Source: Hydrogenophilales bacterium (lineage in GTDB: Bacteria > Pseudomonadota > Gammaproteobacteria > Burkholderiales > Thiobacillaceae). From it: a stretch of 64,000 bases of DNA. This document shows positions 37,832 through 47,919 of the stretch, one piece after another. The stretch spans positions 139,549-203,548 of the forward strand of contig JACPYT010000018.1 of NCBI GenBank assembly GCA_016195805.1, given 5' to 3'. The stretch's first letter is position 1; each line of letters begins with the position of its first letter. The position numbers and the translations under genes are program-made. The notes under the pieces were generated by a model. That model made no database searches. It saw only the letters and a program-made list of their open reading frames with translations, and had not been told where the DNA came from.

Positions 37832-37859
37832 AAAAAGCCGGGCAGTGCCCGGCTTTTTC
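37832..37859. terminator. Bidirectional intrinsic terminator between fbp and the c-di-GMP gene
   Basis: AAAAAGCCGGGC AGT GCCCGGCTTTTT. An A-run before and a T-run after the stem serve both convergent genes, which end at 37811 and 37876. Confidence 0.92.
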
Positions 37860-37875
37860 ATTGTGCGCAGCGATC

Positions 37876-39981
37876 CTAGGCAGCCACCCGGCGCAGGCCG
37901 GCCCGCATCAACTTGATGCATTCATCCGGCGGCAGTGGACGGCTGAACAGATAACCCTGCGCCTGATCGCAATGATTGGCGCGTAGATAAACCAACTGTG
38001 CGTCGGTTTCGACGCCTTCCGCGACCACGGTCAGACCGAGGCTGCCGGCCAGCGCGATGATGGTGCGCACGATGACGGTATCGTTGTCATCGCCCGGAAT
38101 GTCGCGAATGAACGAGCGGTCGATCTTCAGGCAGTGGATGGGAAAACTCTTCAGGTAGCTCAGCGAGGAATAGCCGGTACCGAAGTCGTCCACTGCGATG
38201 CGCAGGCCGAGTCGCTCCAGCTCGGTCAGCACGGTGGCGGCAGTCGCCAGATTGTCCATGATCGACGACTCGGTGATTTCCAGTTCGAGGTCGTCCGGCG
38301 CCAGCCTGCTGTCGCGCAGGGCGGCGCTGACTTCTTCGGCCAGATCTTTTTGGCGAAACTGGCGCGTCGACAGGTTGACCGCCATGGTGCCCGTCATCAG
38401 GCCCGCGTCCTGCCATGCGCGCAATTGACGGCACGCTTCACGCAGCACCCAATCGCCGATCGGCAGGATGAGTCCGGTATGCTCGGCAACCGGGATGAAC
38501 TCTTCCGGGCTGACCGCGCCCAGTTCCGCCGACTGCCAGCGCAACAGCGCCTCCCAGCCCACCAGACGGCCCGACAGGATTTCCAGTTTGGGCTGGTAGT
38601 GCAGCGCCAGCTCATTGCGAGCCAGCGCATGCTTCAGCCGTGCCTCGAGTTGCACACGGCGCTGGATTACCTCGGACAGATCGTGGCTGAACACCATGAG
38701 GCAGTTGCGTCCCAAGGATTTGGCGCGATGCAGGGCAAGGTCGGCATAGCGCATCAGGACACTGGCTGACTCGCCGTCCGTCGGATAGGTGACGATGCCG
38801 ATGCTGGCGCTGATTCCCAGTCTGTCGTTGCCGATGTCGAACTCGCGGCTCATGTCCTGCAGCAGGGCCTGGCCCACCTGTTTTGCCCGTTCGACTGGTG
38901 CGTCGTCCAGCAGGATCACAAACTCGTCTCCGCTGAAGCGGGCAAGGAACGCCGTTTCCGGCAGGCCCGCGCGAATACGCCCGGCAACCGCCATCAGCAG
39001 CAAATCACCATGCTCGTGGCCCAGCGTATCGTTCACATTCTGGAAGTAGTCCAGATCCAGCAGCAGAACGGCGCAGGGCCTGTCCTGGCGGCTGCGAGCC
39101 ATCGCCAGGTTGAGCTCGTCGCTGAAAGCAGTACGGTTTGGCAGCCCGGTCAGGTCGTCATGGCTGAGCATATGCCGCATCTGGCGGAACGGCCGGCTCA
39201 CTGACTCGGCATAGATCGCGCGGTAGAGGAAATAATAGGCAAACACCTTGTAGGTATGCCCCAACAGGTTGGCCGTACTGCTCACTTCCACATACACGAT
39301 GAAGAACAGCTCCCCTGCCGCCATCAGCAACAGGGCCAGCATCAGGCTCTCGAAATCGCAGTGGGTGATTCGCGTGCGGCGCAGATACAGCAGGCCGGCA
39401 ATCGCAAGGTAGAGGCCGAACACGCCCCATTCGAACGTCACCTTGAGGGCGCTCATTCCCTGGCCGGTCACATACATTGCCGGAATGGCTTGCGGCGATA
39501 GCAGAAGCCCGTAAGAAAACACCCCCAACACCAGGAGAACCGCGGCCCAGCCATAGCGACTAGCCGGGTAATGTGTGGCGGGGGTTTCCGGAAGCAGCAC
39601 ATAGGCCAACAGACCCACTCCGGCGGCCAGACGGCCGCACAGCCAGAACAAGATCGATTTGTGGGGAGAATTGGGACTGATCAGGTCCGGCATGCCCGCA
39701 TAGGTCAGAAAATGCAGGGTATCGAACAGCGCCACCGCCAGAAATGCGCAAGCCAGCACCATGGCGCGGATCGGGCGCACGGTTTCTTGAGCGCCGTGGC
39801 CGGTGAAGAAAACCAGCGCCGCCACGATGACGGCGAAGATTTCCATCAACGAATGAACGGCCAGGAAGGCCGGCGTCGAGATCGTTAGTTGATTGGCCGG
39901 AACGGCCTGCCACAGCAGTAGCGGAATGCTTGCGGCCAACAGCAATATGCCGACGAGGCGGTGCGACTCTTGTCCTGGCAT
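37876..39981 (-). CDS. MASE3-GGDEF-EAL c-di-GMP enzyme
   Basis: 701 residues from the ATG at 39981; a GTG at 40032 would add 17 residues but has no ribosome site. About eight N-terminal membrane helices of a MASE3-like sensor ([34 protein letters not shown]), then GGDEF ([12 protein letters not shown]; active site reads SGDEF) and EAL ([44 protein letters not shown]). The EAL domain keeps its catalytic-site motifs, so phosphodiesterase activity is likely; the SGDEF variant leaves cyclase activity open. Regulates c-di-GMP. Confidence 0.9.
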   Translation of the reverse strand: MPGQESHRLVGILLLAASIPLLLWQAVPANQLTISTPAFLAVHSLMEIFAVIVAALVFFTGHGAQETVRPIRAMVLACAFLAVALFDTLHFLTYAGMPDLISPNSPHKSILFWLCGRLAAGVGLLAYVLLPETPATHYPASRYGWAAVLLVLGVFSYGLLLSPQAIPAMYVTGQGMSALKVTFEWGVFGLYLAIAGLLYLRRTRITHCDFESLMLALLLMAAGELFFIVYVEVSSTANLLGHTYKVFAYYFLYRAIYAESVSRPFRQMRHMLSHDDLTGLPNRTAFSDELNLAMARSRQDRPCAVLLLDLDYFQNVNDTLGHEHGDLLLMAVAGRIRAGLPETAFLARFSGDEFVILLDDAPVERAKQVGQALLQDMSREFDIGNDRLGISASIGIVTYPTDGESASVLMRYADLALHRAKSLGRNCLMVFSHDLSEVIQRRVQLEARLKHALARNELALHYQPKLEILSGRLVGWEALLRWQSAELGAVSPEEFIPVAEHTGLILPIGDWVLREACRQLRAWQDAGLMTGTMAVNLSTRQFRQKDLAEEVSAALRDSRLAPDDLELEITESSIMDNLATAATVLTELERLGLRIAVDDFGTGYSSLSYLKSFPIHCLKIDRSFIRDIPGDDNDTVIVRTIIALAGSLGLTVVAEGVETDAQLVYLRANHCDQAQGYLFSRPLPPDECIKLMRAGLRRVAA

Positions 39982-40226
39982 TGAAGCTGGCTGTCCTCTC
40001 TCTTGACTGGAGGGTTGCACAATTGACCACACTTGCCATGCAAGTATTTAGATTTTAACGACACCGGTCAACGCCCGTCTGCGCAATACCCCGCAAACGG
40101 ACCCGACGTCGTCCCTCCCGAAATGGACCTTAACTTTAACGGCGGGGACACCGCGCCCTTGAATGCGGGTGCGCCCATCCCCTGATACCGGCATCGTCGG
40201 GCCGCCGCGTTCAGCCGGTAACGACA

Positions 40227-43200
40227 CTACTCCGCCGGTGGCCGCGAAGGATGGTGTGACGGCAGATGGACGTTGTCATAGCGCGTCGCATGCGGGTGCG
40301 CATCGATCTCTTCCGACTTGGCCTGGAGCCGCCTGTCCGACACCCAGTGGAAGAACAACGGGATGAAGAACACCGCAAGGAAGGTGGCGGCCAGCATTCC
40401 GCCGACGACGCCGGTGCCGACCGCATGGCGCGCCCCGGCCCCCGCCCCGGTTGAAATCGCCAGCGGCAACACACCCAGGATGAAGGCCAGCGAGGTCATC
40501 AGGATGGGACGGAAGCGCAGACGGGCGGCTTCGAGCGCAGCGGCCACGCTGGAATAGCCCTCCTGCTTCTTCAGCACCGCGAATTCGACGATCAGAATCG
40601 CGTTCTTCGCCGCCAGCCCCAGCAGGGTCACCAGCCCGATCTGGAAATACACGTCATTGGACAGTCCGCGCAGCCACACCGCAGCCAGCGCACCGAAGGT
40701 GCCGAAGGGCAGCGCCATCAGTACGGCGAAGGGCAGCGTCCATTTCTCGTACTGCGCGGCCAGGATGAGGAACACCATCAGCACCGCCAGGCCGAGCGCG
40801 ATGCCCGACGTCCCGCTCGAACGCTTCTCCTGGAACGAGGCGCCGGTCCATTCGTAACTGAAGTCGGGCGGCAGCACTTTCTTGGCAATGCCGTCGACGA
40901 TGGCGAGCGCCTGACCCGAACTGATTCCGGGCACCGCGTTGCCCATGATCTTGACGGCTTGGGCGTCGTTGTAGCGGTCGAGCGTTTCCGGGCCGGACGA
41001 GAAGCTGATCCGGGCCAGCGCCGACATCGGCACCATCTGGCCGGACGCGTTGGGCACGAACAGCGCCGACACGTCCTGCGGCGTCTTGCGCGCGCCTGGC
41101 TCGGCCGACATCAGCACCTGCCAAGTGCGGCCGTACTTGTTGAAGTCGTTGACGTAATACGAGCCGAGCGTGGCCGATAGCGTGCTGAATACGTCGTCGA
41201 TCTTGACGCCCAGCATCTTCGCCTTCTCGCGGTCGACGTCGACATACAGCTGCGGCACGTGCGGCCGCCACAGCGTCAGCACCTGCGTGAGGCGCTTGTC
41301 CTGGCGCGCGGCGGCGAGAAAGGCATCGGTCACCTGGGCCAGTTTCTGCGGCCCGCCCTCGCCCTTGTTCTGGATGTAGAACTCGAAGCCGCCGGCGTTG
41401 CCCAGGCCGAAGATCGGCGGCGGCGCAAACGCCAGCACCAGCGCCTCGCGGATGCCTGAAGTCGCCCCCATCATCTCGCCCACCATCTGCTGGATGGTTT
41501 TCTTGCGTTCGTCCCAGTGGCGTGCGGCGACGAAAATGGTCGCCGCACTGTTGCGGAACCCGCCGCCGAGAAAGTCGAGGCCGGCGAAGGCGACCACGTG
41601 CTGGACCGCGGGGTCCTTGCGCACGATCGCATCGACCTGCTTGACCACCGCCTCGGTACGCGACAGCGCCGAGCCGTCCGGCAGGTACACGGCACTGATG
41701 TAATAACCCTGGTCTTCGTCCGGCACCAGGCTGCCGGGCGTGAATTTCCACAGCATGACGGCGGCGGCGATCATCAGGAGGTAAATCGACAGCGCGACGA
41801 GCGAGCGCCGCATGAGGAATTTCACCCCGCCCTGGTAATGCCGGGTCATGCCGGCGAAGCCCCGGTTGAACGTGCGGAAGAAGCGTCCGGGCTCGTGCGG
41901 CTTCTCGCCTTTGAGCAGGGCGACGCACAGTGCCGGCGTCAGGGTCAGCGCGACGAGGCCGGAAATCACCACTGAAATCGCAATCGTCGCCGCGAACTGG
42001 CGATACAGTTCGCCGGTCAGGCCGCCGAGGAAGGCGATGGGGATGAAGACCGCGCACAGCACCAGCACGATCGCGATCACCGGGCCGGTGACCTCGCGCA
42101 TCGCCAGCAGCGCCGCCTCGCGTGGGGACTTCTTGTGCTCGTGGATGATGCGCTCGATGTTTTCCAGCACCACGATGGCGTCGTCGACCACGATGCCGAT
42201 GGCGAGCACCATGCCGAACAGCGTCAGCGTGTTGATCGAATAGCCGAGCAGCAGCAGGCCGACGAAGGTGCCCAGCAGCGACACCGGCACGGCAAGGACA
42301 GGGATGAGCGTCGCGCGCCAGTTCTGCAGGAAGACGAACACCACCAGCACCACCAGCAGGATCGCCTCGCCGAGGGTTTTCACCACCTCGCGGATCGACA
42401 CTTCGACGAATCGTGTGGTGTCGTAGGGCACGGCGTAATCGAGGCCTTGGGGGAATTTCTTCTTCAGTTCCTCGACCGTGCGGATCACCTCGTCGCCCAC
42501 CTTGAGCGCGTTGGCACCGGGCTGCAGGAAGATGCCGACCAGCGTCGCCGGCTTGCCGTTGTAGAGACCCGCGAAGTCGTAATCCTTGGAGCCGAGCTCG
42601 ACCCGCGCGACGTCCTTCAGATACAGCACCGAGCCGTCGGCATTCGCGCGCACGACGATGTTCTCGAATTCCTTGGGGTCGGCGAGCCGGCCTTGGGTCG
42701 TAAGCGAATACACCAGCGCCTGGCCGTTGTCGATCGGCGGCTGGCCGATCTTGCCCGGGGTGAACTGCGCGTTCTGCTCGTTGATCGCACGGGTGAGGTC
42801 GGCCACGGTCACACCCAGCTGCGCCATGCGGTCGGGCTTGAGCCAGATGCGCATGGCGTAGTCCTTGGCGCCGAAAATCTGCACGTTGGTGGTGCCGGGA
42901 ATGCGCTTCAGGCGATCCAGCACGTTGAGCGTGACGTAGTTGCTGGTGTAGAGGTCGTCGTAACGGCCGTCGGGCGAGAGAAAGGCGAGCACCTGCAGGA
43001 AGGCCGACGAGCCCTTTTCCACCGTCACGCCCTGGCGACGCACCTCTTCCGGCAGCCGCGCCTCGGCCTGCTTGACGCGGTTGTTGACGTTGAGCGCGGC
43101 CTTGTCGACGTCGGAACCGATCTCGAACGTCACCTGGATTTCCAGTACACCGTTCGAGGCCGAGGTCGAGCTCATGTACATCATGTCCTCGATGCCGTTG

Positions 43201-43409
43201 ATCGCGTTTTCCAGCGGCGCCGCAACGGTCTGCTCCAGCACCGTCGCCGAAGCGCCGGGGTAGACCGCGCGCACCGTCACCACCGGCGGCGCAATCTCCG
43301 GGTATTGCGCGATCGGCAGCACGCGCATCGCCAGCAGGCCAGCGAGCGCGATGAGGATGGAAACCACCACCGAAAAAATCGGCCGGTCGATGAAGTAGCG
43401 CGAGAACAT
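40227..43409 (-). CDS. RND efflux pump, inner-membrane transporter (AcrB/MexB type)
   Basis: 1060 residues, the usual HAE1 size. MFSRYFIDRPIFSVVVSILIALAGL, YPGASATVLEQTVAAPLENAINGIEDMMYMSSTS, GIVVDDAIVVLENIERI with the proton-relay Asp pair in helix 4, a second membrane repeat in the C-terminal half with FVVSGLVALTLTPALC-like and AALEAARLRFRPILMTSLAFILGVLPLA. Trimeric proton-driven exporter of drugs or solvents. Ten bases downstream of the adaptor gene. No outer-membrane TolC-type gene in the cluster. Confidence 0.95.
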   Translation of the reverse strand: MFSRYFIDRPIFSVVVSILIALAGLLAMRVLPIAQYPEIAPPVVTVRAVYPGASATVLEQTVAAPLENAINGIEDMMYMSSTSASNGVLEIQVTFEIGSDVDKAALNVNNRVKQAEARLPEEVRRQGVTVEKGSSAFLQVLAFLSPDGRYDDLYTSNYVTLNVLDRLKRIPGTTNVQIFGAKDYAMRIWLKPDRMAQLGVTVADLTRAINEQNAQFTPGKIGQPPIDNGQALVYSLTTQGRLADPKEFENIVVRANADGSVLYLKDVARVELGSKDYDFAGLYNGKPATLVGIFLQPGANALKVGDEVIRTVEELKKKFPQGLDYAVPYDTTRFVEVSIREVVKTLGEAILLVVLVVFVFLQNWRATLIPVLAVPVSLLGTFVGLLLLGYSINTLTLFGMVLAIGIVVDDAIVVLENIERIIHEHKKSPREAALLAMREVTGPVIAIVLVLCAVFIPIAFLGGLTGELYRQFAATIAISVVISGLVALTLTPALCVALLKGEKPHEPGRFFRTFNRGFAGMTRHYQGGVKFLMRRSLVALSIYLLMIAAAVMLWKFTPGSLVPDEDQGYYISAVYLPDGSALSRTEAVVKQVDAIVRKDPAVQHVVAFAGLDFLGGGFRNSAATIFVAARHWDERKKTIQQMVGEMMGATSGIREALVLAFAPPPIFGLGNAGGFEFYIQNKGEGGPQKLAQVTDAFLAAARQDKRLTQVLTLWRPHVPQLYVDVDREKAKMLGVKIDDVFSTLSATLGSYYVNDFNKYGRTWQVLMSAEPGARKTPQDVSALFVPNASGQMVPMSALARISFSSGPETLDRYNDAQAVKIMGNAVPGISSGQALAIVDGIAKKVLPPDFSYEWTGASFQEKRSSGTSGIALGLAVLMVFLILAAQYEKWTLPFAVLMALPFGTFGALAAVWLRGLSNDVYFQIGLVTLLGLAAKNAILIVEFAVLKKQEGYSSVAAALEAARLRFRPILMTSLAFILGVLPLAISTGAGAGARHAVGTGVVGGMLAATFLAVFFIPLFFHWVSDRRLQAKSEEIDAHPHATRYDNVHLPSHHPSRPPAE

Positions 43410-43418
43410 GGCGGCCCC

Positions 43419-44624
43419 TTATTTCTGCGCGGATGCAGGCGGCGCAGCGGCAGCCTTGCCCGGTGCCGCTCCGGCTTCCGAAGGCACGATGGGCATGCCG
43501 GGGAAGAAAATCCGTGCCATGCCGTCGACCACCACCTTGTCGCCGGGTTTCAAACCGCTTTTGATCACCCAGCGGCCGGCCTGCTTGTCATGCCCGTCGC
43601 CGCCCACCCACGCGCCGACTTCGACCGGATGCGGCAGCGCGACGGTCATGCCCTTCTCGCCGGGCGTGGCGACGTAGACAAACTTGCCGGTCGGCCCGTC
43701 CTGCACCGCGGGCTGCGGCACGGTGATCGCGTCCGGCAACTGGCCGCCCTCGACGACCACGCGTACGAACTGTCCGGGTTTCAATGCGCCGTCCGCGTTG
43801 ACAAACTCGGCACGCATATCGAATGCGCCGGTTTGCGGATTCGCCTTGTAGTCGCTGAAGTTGAGCGTGCCGGCGGCCGCGATCCGGGTGCCGTCGGCGA
43901 GCACCAGACGGACGCGCTGCCGGCCCTGTTCCAACTCCCCTTTGGCGCGCTGCTTCTCCAGTGCCAGCCGCGCGTCCTCGCCGATCGAGAAGCGCGCATA
44001 GATGGGTGCGATCTGCGCCAGCGTGGTGAGTGCCGGACCGGTAGGGCTCACCAGCGCGCCTTCGACCTGGAGTGCCCGGCCCATCACGCCGGTGAGCGGC
44101 GCGCGGATTTCGGTGTAGCCGAGATTGACGCGCGCATCGGCGAGATTCGCCTCGGCCGTATGCACCCCTGCTTCGGCCACCGCGAGCGCGGTTTGCGCGG
44201 TATCCAGCGCGCGTGCGCTGACGAAGCCCTGCGCCGCGAGCGCCCGGTTGCGGTCCAGTTCCAGCTTCGCCTCCGCGAGCAGCGCCTGCCGGTTGGCGAG
44301 TTCGGCGCTTGCCGCGCGAACCTGGGCGGCAAAGCTGGCGGCATCGAGCTTGTACAGCAGGGCGCCTGCCTTCACCGGCGCGCCTTCCTGGAAATAACGG
44401 TGCTCGATGACGGCTGCGACGCGCGGGCGGATCTCCACTTCCCGCGAGGCTTCCAGCCGCCCGACATAGTCAAAGCTGATCGGCACGGCTTGCGGCATCA
44501 TCGCCTCCACCGTCACCTGCGCCGGCGGCGGGGCGCCTCCGCCCTGTTGCGCGGCTTCGTGCTGTCCGCACGCTGCCAGCACTGCGCTCAAGCCCACAGC
44601 CGCTACCCGGGAAAGTCGGTGCAT
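43419..44624 (-). CDS. RND efflux periplasmic adaptor lipoprotein (AcrA/MexA type)
   Basis: 401 residues from the ATG at 44624, preceded by AGGGGAGTGCC; a longer frame to 44672 lacks a site. Lipobox LSAVLAACG. Lipoyl and hairpin segments (VEIRPRVAAVIEHRYFQEGAPVKAGALLYKLDAASF; YTEIRAPLTGVMGRALQVEGALV), then MP domain (GALKPGQFVRVVVEGGQLPDAITVPQPAVQ). First gene of the adaptor-pump operon, divergent from the TetR regulator. Confidence 0.93.
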   Translation of the reverse strand: MHRLSRVAAVGLSAVLAACGQHEAAQQGGGAPPPAQVTVEAMMPQAVPISFDYVGRLEASREVEIRPRVAAVIEHRYFQEGAPVKAGALLYKLDAASFAAQVRAASAELANRQALLAEAKLELDRNRALAAQGFVSARALDTAQTALAVAEAGVHTAEANLADARVNLGYTEIRAPLTGVMGRALQVEGALVSPTGPALTTLAQIAPIYARFSIGEDARLALEKQRAKGELEQGRQRVRLVLADGTRIAAAGTLNFSDYKANPQTGAFDMRAEFVNADGALKPGQFVRVVVEGGQLPDAITVPQPAVQDGPTGKFVYVATPGEKGMTVALPHPVEVGAWVGGDGHDKQAGRWVIKSGLKPGDKVVVDGMARIFFPGMPIVPSEAGAAPGKAAAAPPASAQK

Positions 44625-44667
44625 GGCACTCCCCTGAAATTGTTTATATTTCATCATGATAAAAGCA

Positions 44668-44683
44668 TACATGCATGAATGTA
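44668..44683. promoter_or_regulatory. Probable TetR/AcrR operator
   Basis: TACATGCATGAATGTA, with TACAT and ATGTA arms on a six-base centre, the same arm pattern as AcrR/TtgR operators. It is in the 97-base gap between the adaptor and regulator starts. Confidence 0.6.
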
Positions 44684-44721
44684 AATTGCGGTGAACAAGG
44701 GTTTGTCGGACAATTCAGCGC

Positions 44722-45366
44722 ATGGTCAAAAAAACCCGTGAAGAAGCGCTCGCCACCCGCCAGTCCCTGCTTGCCGCGGCGCTCCAGGTGTTTCGCGAGC
44801 GCGGCGTCGCCCATACGCGCCTGTCCGATGTCGCCGAACGCGCAGGCGTGACACGCGGCGCCATCTACTGGCACTTCAAGGACAAGGCCGAATTGTTCCA
44901 GGCTGTATGTGAGCGCGGCACCATGCCGGTAGAAGCGCTCTTGGCCGAAGCCAGCCAGAACGCGCTGCAGGATCCACTCGCCACAGTCCGGCAACTCGCG
45001 CTCATGGCGCTCACGCAACTGGCCGGGCATGCCGACACCCAGGCGATGTTCGATGTGATCTTCCACAAATGCGAATTCACCGAGGAACTGGCGCCGGTAG
45101 TGGCGAAAAACGATGCCGACCGCGCCGCCTGCCTGTCGCAGGTGCAACGCCTCTTCGACCAGGCGGTCGCCTGTGGCCAGCTGCCTGCCGACACCGATAC
45201 CTTCCTCGCGACGCAAGGCCTGCACGCCTATATGGTGGGCCTGATGCACGAATGGGTACTGAACCCCGGGAGCTATGATCTCGCCGCGTGCGCGAAGCCC
45301 CTGCTCGACTGCTATCTGGCCGGTCTCGCGACCCGCCCGCCAATCTGCCGGCCGGACGCCGGTTAG
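44722..45366 (+). CDS. TetR-family repressor of the RND pump (AcrR/TtgR type)
   Basis: 214 residues. N-terminal helix-turn-helix (MVKKTREEALATRQSLLAAALQVFRERGVAHTRLSDVAERAGVTRGAIYWHFKDKAELF) and a C-terminal ligand domain with MFDVIFHKCEFTEELAPV like AcrR/TtgR. Divergent from the pump operon over a palindromic operator, the standard arrangement for repression released by toxic substrates. The stop overlaps the photolyase pseudogene end. Confidence 0.92.
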   Translation: MVKKTREEALATRQSLLAAALQVFRERGVAHTRLSDVAERAGVTRGAIYWHFKDKAELFQAVCERGTMPVEALLAEASQNALQDPLATVRQLALMALTQLAGHADTQAMFDVIFHKCEFTEELAPVVAKNDADRAACLSQVQRLFDQAVACGQLPADTDTFLATQGLHAYMVGLMHEWVLNPGSYDLAACAKPLLDCYLAGLATRPPICRPDAG

Positions 45367-46367
45367 CCTGGATTCGCCGGCGCAGCCACCTTGAACAGTG
45401 CCAGTGCCCGGATCGCTGGGCCGTATGCTCGACGATGCGCGCAGGATAGGTCTACCGACGACGCCGATCCGCGCCTGCTCCCCGGCCGGCAGGGTCCATG
45501 GGGTGTGGATGAATTTCTCCGGGACGTTGGCGAGTTCGGGTACTCAGCGGCGGATGAAGGCTCCTGGAGGTCGTGCGTCATCGGGTTGAAGATGCGGAAT
45601 CAGGGCTGGGCATCGCAACCGACCGAGGCTGCCCTGCTGCCAGACCGCGGCGGCGAGCTGGCGGATGGACACCGTGCCGAACCGCAGGTGCACCGGCAGA
45701 TACGACGGCCTCTTCACGGCGGGAAAATCGCGGGCGTCCCGATAGCGGTCGATGCGATCGAGAAAGTCGTCGAACAGCCGCGCGCCGTCCGACATGCCGG
45801 ACATCACCTTCAGTTCGCGCAGGTTGATGGGGACAAATCCCATATCCCGCAGGTCCGGGATGGCGGTCGACCGCGCGGCCAGCCGGTCTGCATACGCCTC
45901 GACCGGATAGGCTTGCAGATCATGCGGCGTCAACTTTTCAGCCAGGCATTTTTTGTAGGGGGTAAAGACGCTGAAAGGCGTACAACCGGAGGTGAGCACT
46001 TCCTCACGTTCAAAGACGACCGCATCCTTGGTGTGATGGACGGCGATGCCGCGCTTGCGCAAGGCGGCGTCGCGCGCCAGGGCGGCGAGGTCGTCGTTGT
46101 GGTTGAAAAACACGGCTTCGGCCTGCAGTTCACCCGCCAGCCGCACGATCTCGTCCCGGGCCGCAGGGACCGCGGCAACTCGACCACGCTGGCATGGATG
46201 AATCGACCCGCCGGTCGCCGGATCGGGAAGCCTGCCCAGGATTTCGCGGTCGAAAATGAAGGCGCAGACCGCCTGCCGGGCGCATTCGAGCAATGATAAA
46301 GCGCTGCGTGGTCGAAGTCCCGCAGATCGCGGCGGAACCACACCGGGGCGCGGGCGTATTCAGGCAT
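45363..46367 (-). pseudogene. phrB: Degraded deoxyribodipyrimidine photolyase (phrB remnant)
   Basis: Begins [25 protein letters not shown] at 46367, the photolyase N-terminus. The frame then shifts; recognisable parts continue in the 45544-46341 frame as CAFIFDREILGRLPDP, AVFFNHNDDLAALARDAALRKRGIAVHHTKDAVVFEREEVLTSGCTPFSVFTPYK and FPAVKRPSYLPVHLRFGTVSIRQLAAA. Immediately after, the next family block is AASVGCDAQP-FRIFNPMT in another frame, so most of the FAD-binding core (an estimated 140-150 residues) is missing. Remaining C-terminal pieces (VPELANVPEKFIHTPWTLPA) are in yet other frames. Not a working repair enzyme. Confidence 0.87.
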
Positions 46368-46452
46368 GAGATGTGATGGTCGCTATAGTGTAGGAAGGGG
46401 GCAAAAAGTGGTGCCTGCCTGTTTCGGGGCAGATTACAATGGGAACGCAATC

Positions 46453-47010
46453 ATGGATACCGTCAACCTCACCCACAATTTCCTGATCGCCATGCCCGGC
46501 ATGGTCGACCCCAATTTCAACGGCACGCTGACCTATATTTGCGACCACAGCGACCAGGGCGCACTGGGGGTGGTGGTCAACCGCCCGATCGATCTCGATC
46601 TGTCGACGCTGTTCGAGCAGATCGGGCTGTCGCTGCCGGAGCGCCTGCAAAAAAATATCGTCTATTTTGGCGGCCCGGTGCAGACCGAACGCGGCTTTGT
46701 GCTGCATACGCCCCCGCTCACCTTCAGTTCCACCCTCACCGTCAACGACGCGGTCAGCCTGACCACCTCGAAGGATGTGCTGGAAGCGGTGAGCCAGGGC
46801 GCGGGGCCGGCAAAATTCATGGTATCGCTGGGTTACGCGGGCTGGTCGGCCGGCCAGCTGGAAGACGAAATCAAACAGAATGCCTGGCTGTCGGTGGCCG
46901 CCGACCCGCAGGTGATTTTCGATCTGGCGCCCGAAGATCGCCTGCCTGCAGCGATGAAGCTGCTGGGCATCGACTTCGCCAGCCTGTCCGAAGAAGCCGG
47001 GCACGCTTGA
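46453..47010 (+). CDS. yqgE: YqgE/AlgH family protein (DUF179)
   Basis: 185 residues from the ATG at 46453 ([32 protein letters not shown]). The family core [13 protein letters not shown] and [38 protein letters not shown] is intact. Function unknown. Almost always upstream of ruvX, as here, sharing a TTGA junction. Confidence 0.93.
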   Translation: MDTVNLTHNFLIAMPGMVDPNFNGTLTYICDHSDQGALGVVVNRPIDLDLSTLFEQIGLSLPERLQKNIVYFGGPVQTERGFVLHTPPLTFSSTLTVNDAVSLTTSKDVLEAVSQGAGPAKFMVSLGYAGWSAGQLEDEIKQNAWLSVAADPQVIFDLAPEDRLPAAMKLLGIDFASLSEEAGHA

Positions 47011-47444
47011 ACCCGGAATCGACCCACGGCACGGTACTGGCCCTCGACCTGGGCCTCAAGCGCACCGGCGTCGCGTCGGGCGAGCTGTCGCTCGGCATCG
47101 CCCATCCCCTCACCGTCATCCAGGCCGACTCCACCGATGCACGGCTCGCCGCCATCGACAAGCTGGTGGCCGAATGGCAGCCGGTGCTGCTGGTGCTGGG
47201 CCTGCCCACCCACGCCGACGGCAGCGAACATGAGATGACGCGGGTAGCGAAAAACTTCGCGCGCAAATTAGAATCACGCTTCAATCTCCCGGTTTTTCTG
47301 GTGGACGAGCGCCACACCAGCACCGCAGCCGAATCCGAGTTGCATGCGCGCGGCATCCACGGCAAGAAAAACAAGGCGCTGACCGACGCCGTCGCCGCCC
47401 AACTCATATTGCAGGGGTTTTTCGATGCACGCCTCACTGCCTGA
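47007..47444 (+). CDS. ruvX: Holliday-junction resolvase-like protein RuvX
   Basis: 145 residues. Starts at a TTG overlapping the yqgE stop; the only in-frame start near it. RNase H fold: [17 protein letters not shown] (first Asp), [32 protein letters not shown] and [14 protein letters not shown]. Proposed 16S rRNA 5'-end processing nuclease. It overlaps pyrR by 20 bases. Confidence 0.92.
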   Translation: MNPESTHGTVLALDLGLKRTGVASGELSLGIAHPLTVIQADSTDARLAAIDKLVAEWQPVLLVLGLPTHADGSEHEMTRVAKNFARKLESRFNLPVFLVDERHTSTAAESELHARGIHGKKNKALTDAVAAQLILQGFFDARLTA

Positions 47445-47919
47445 CGCCAACACGCTGATTGCGCGGCTCGCCGACGCCCTCGCGCCCACCCTCACGCCCG
47501 ACACCCTGATTGTCGGCATCCACACCGGCGGCGTGTGGGTGGCCGAGCGCCTGCATGCGCTGCTCGGCTGCAAGCTGCCGCTCGGCACGCTCGATATTTC
47601 GTTCTACCGCGACGATTTTTCACGCATCGGCCTGCACCCGCAGGTGAAACCGTCCAACCTGCCCTTCGATCTGGAAGGCCGCGCCATCCTGTTGGTCGAC
47701 GACGTGCTGCACACCGGACGCACGGTGCGCGCGGCGATGAACGAACTGTTCGACTATGGCCGCCCCGCCTCGATCCGGCTGGCGGTGCTGGTCGACCGCG
47801 GCGGCCACGAATTGCCGATCCGCCCCGATTTCGCCGGCCTGACAATCACCGTGCCCGACCACCAGAACATCAACCTTTCCCGCCTCGACGATGGCCATCT
47901 GACTCTGACCCTTGCATGA
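47425..47919 (+). CDS. pyrR: Bifunctional pyr operon regulator / uracil phosphoribosyltransferase PyrR
   Basis: 164 residues. PRTase fold: [25 protein letters not shown] and the PRPP loop [51 protein letters not shown], the PyrR signature. RNA-binding attenuation is known in Gram-positives; in betaproteobacteria the regulatory role is less clear and no attenuator hairpin is visible in front of pyrB, because pyrR and pyrB overlap. Confidence 0.93.
   Translation: MHASLPDANTLIARLADALAPTLTPDTLIVGIHTGGVWVAERLHALLGCKLPLGTLDISFYRDDFSRIGLHPQVKPSNLPFDLEGRAILLVDDVLHTGRTVRAAMNELFDYGRPASIRLAVLVDRGGHELPIRPDFAGLTITVPDHQNINLSRLDDGHLTLTLA

Noticed and set aside
42135..44678. Long plus-strand open frame (about 847 codons) opposite the RND pump genes
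   Set aside because: Antisense shadow: composition is His/Arg/Asp-rich with no domains, while the minus strand encodes intact AcrA/AcrB-type proteins.
45544..46341. 265-residue open frame as an intact small photolyase/cryptochrome
   Set aside because: It starts out of frame with the real N-terminus and lacks the FAD domain; the surrounding frames contain the rest of a broken gene.
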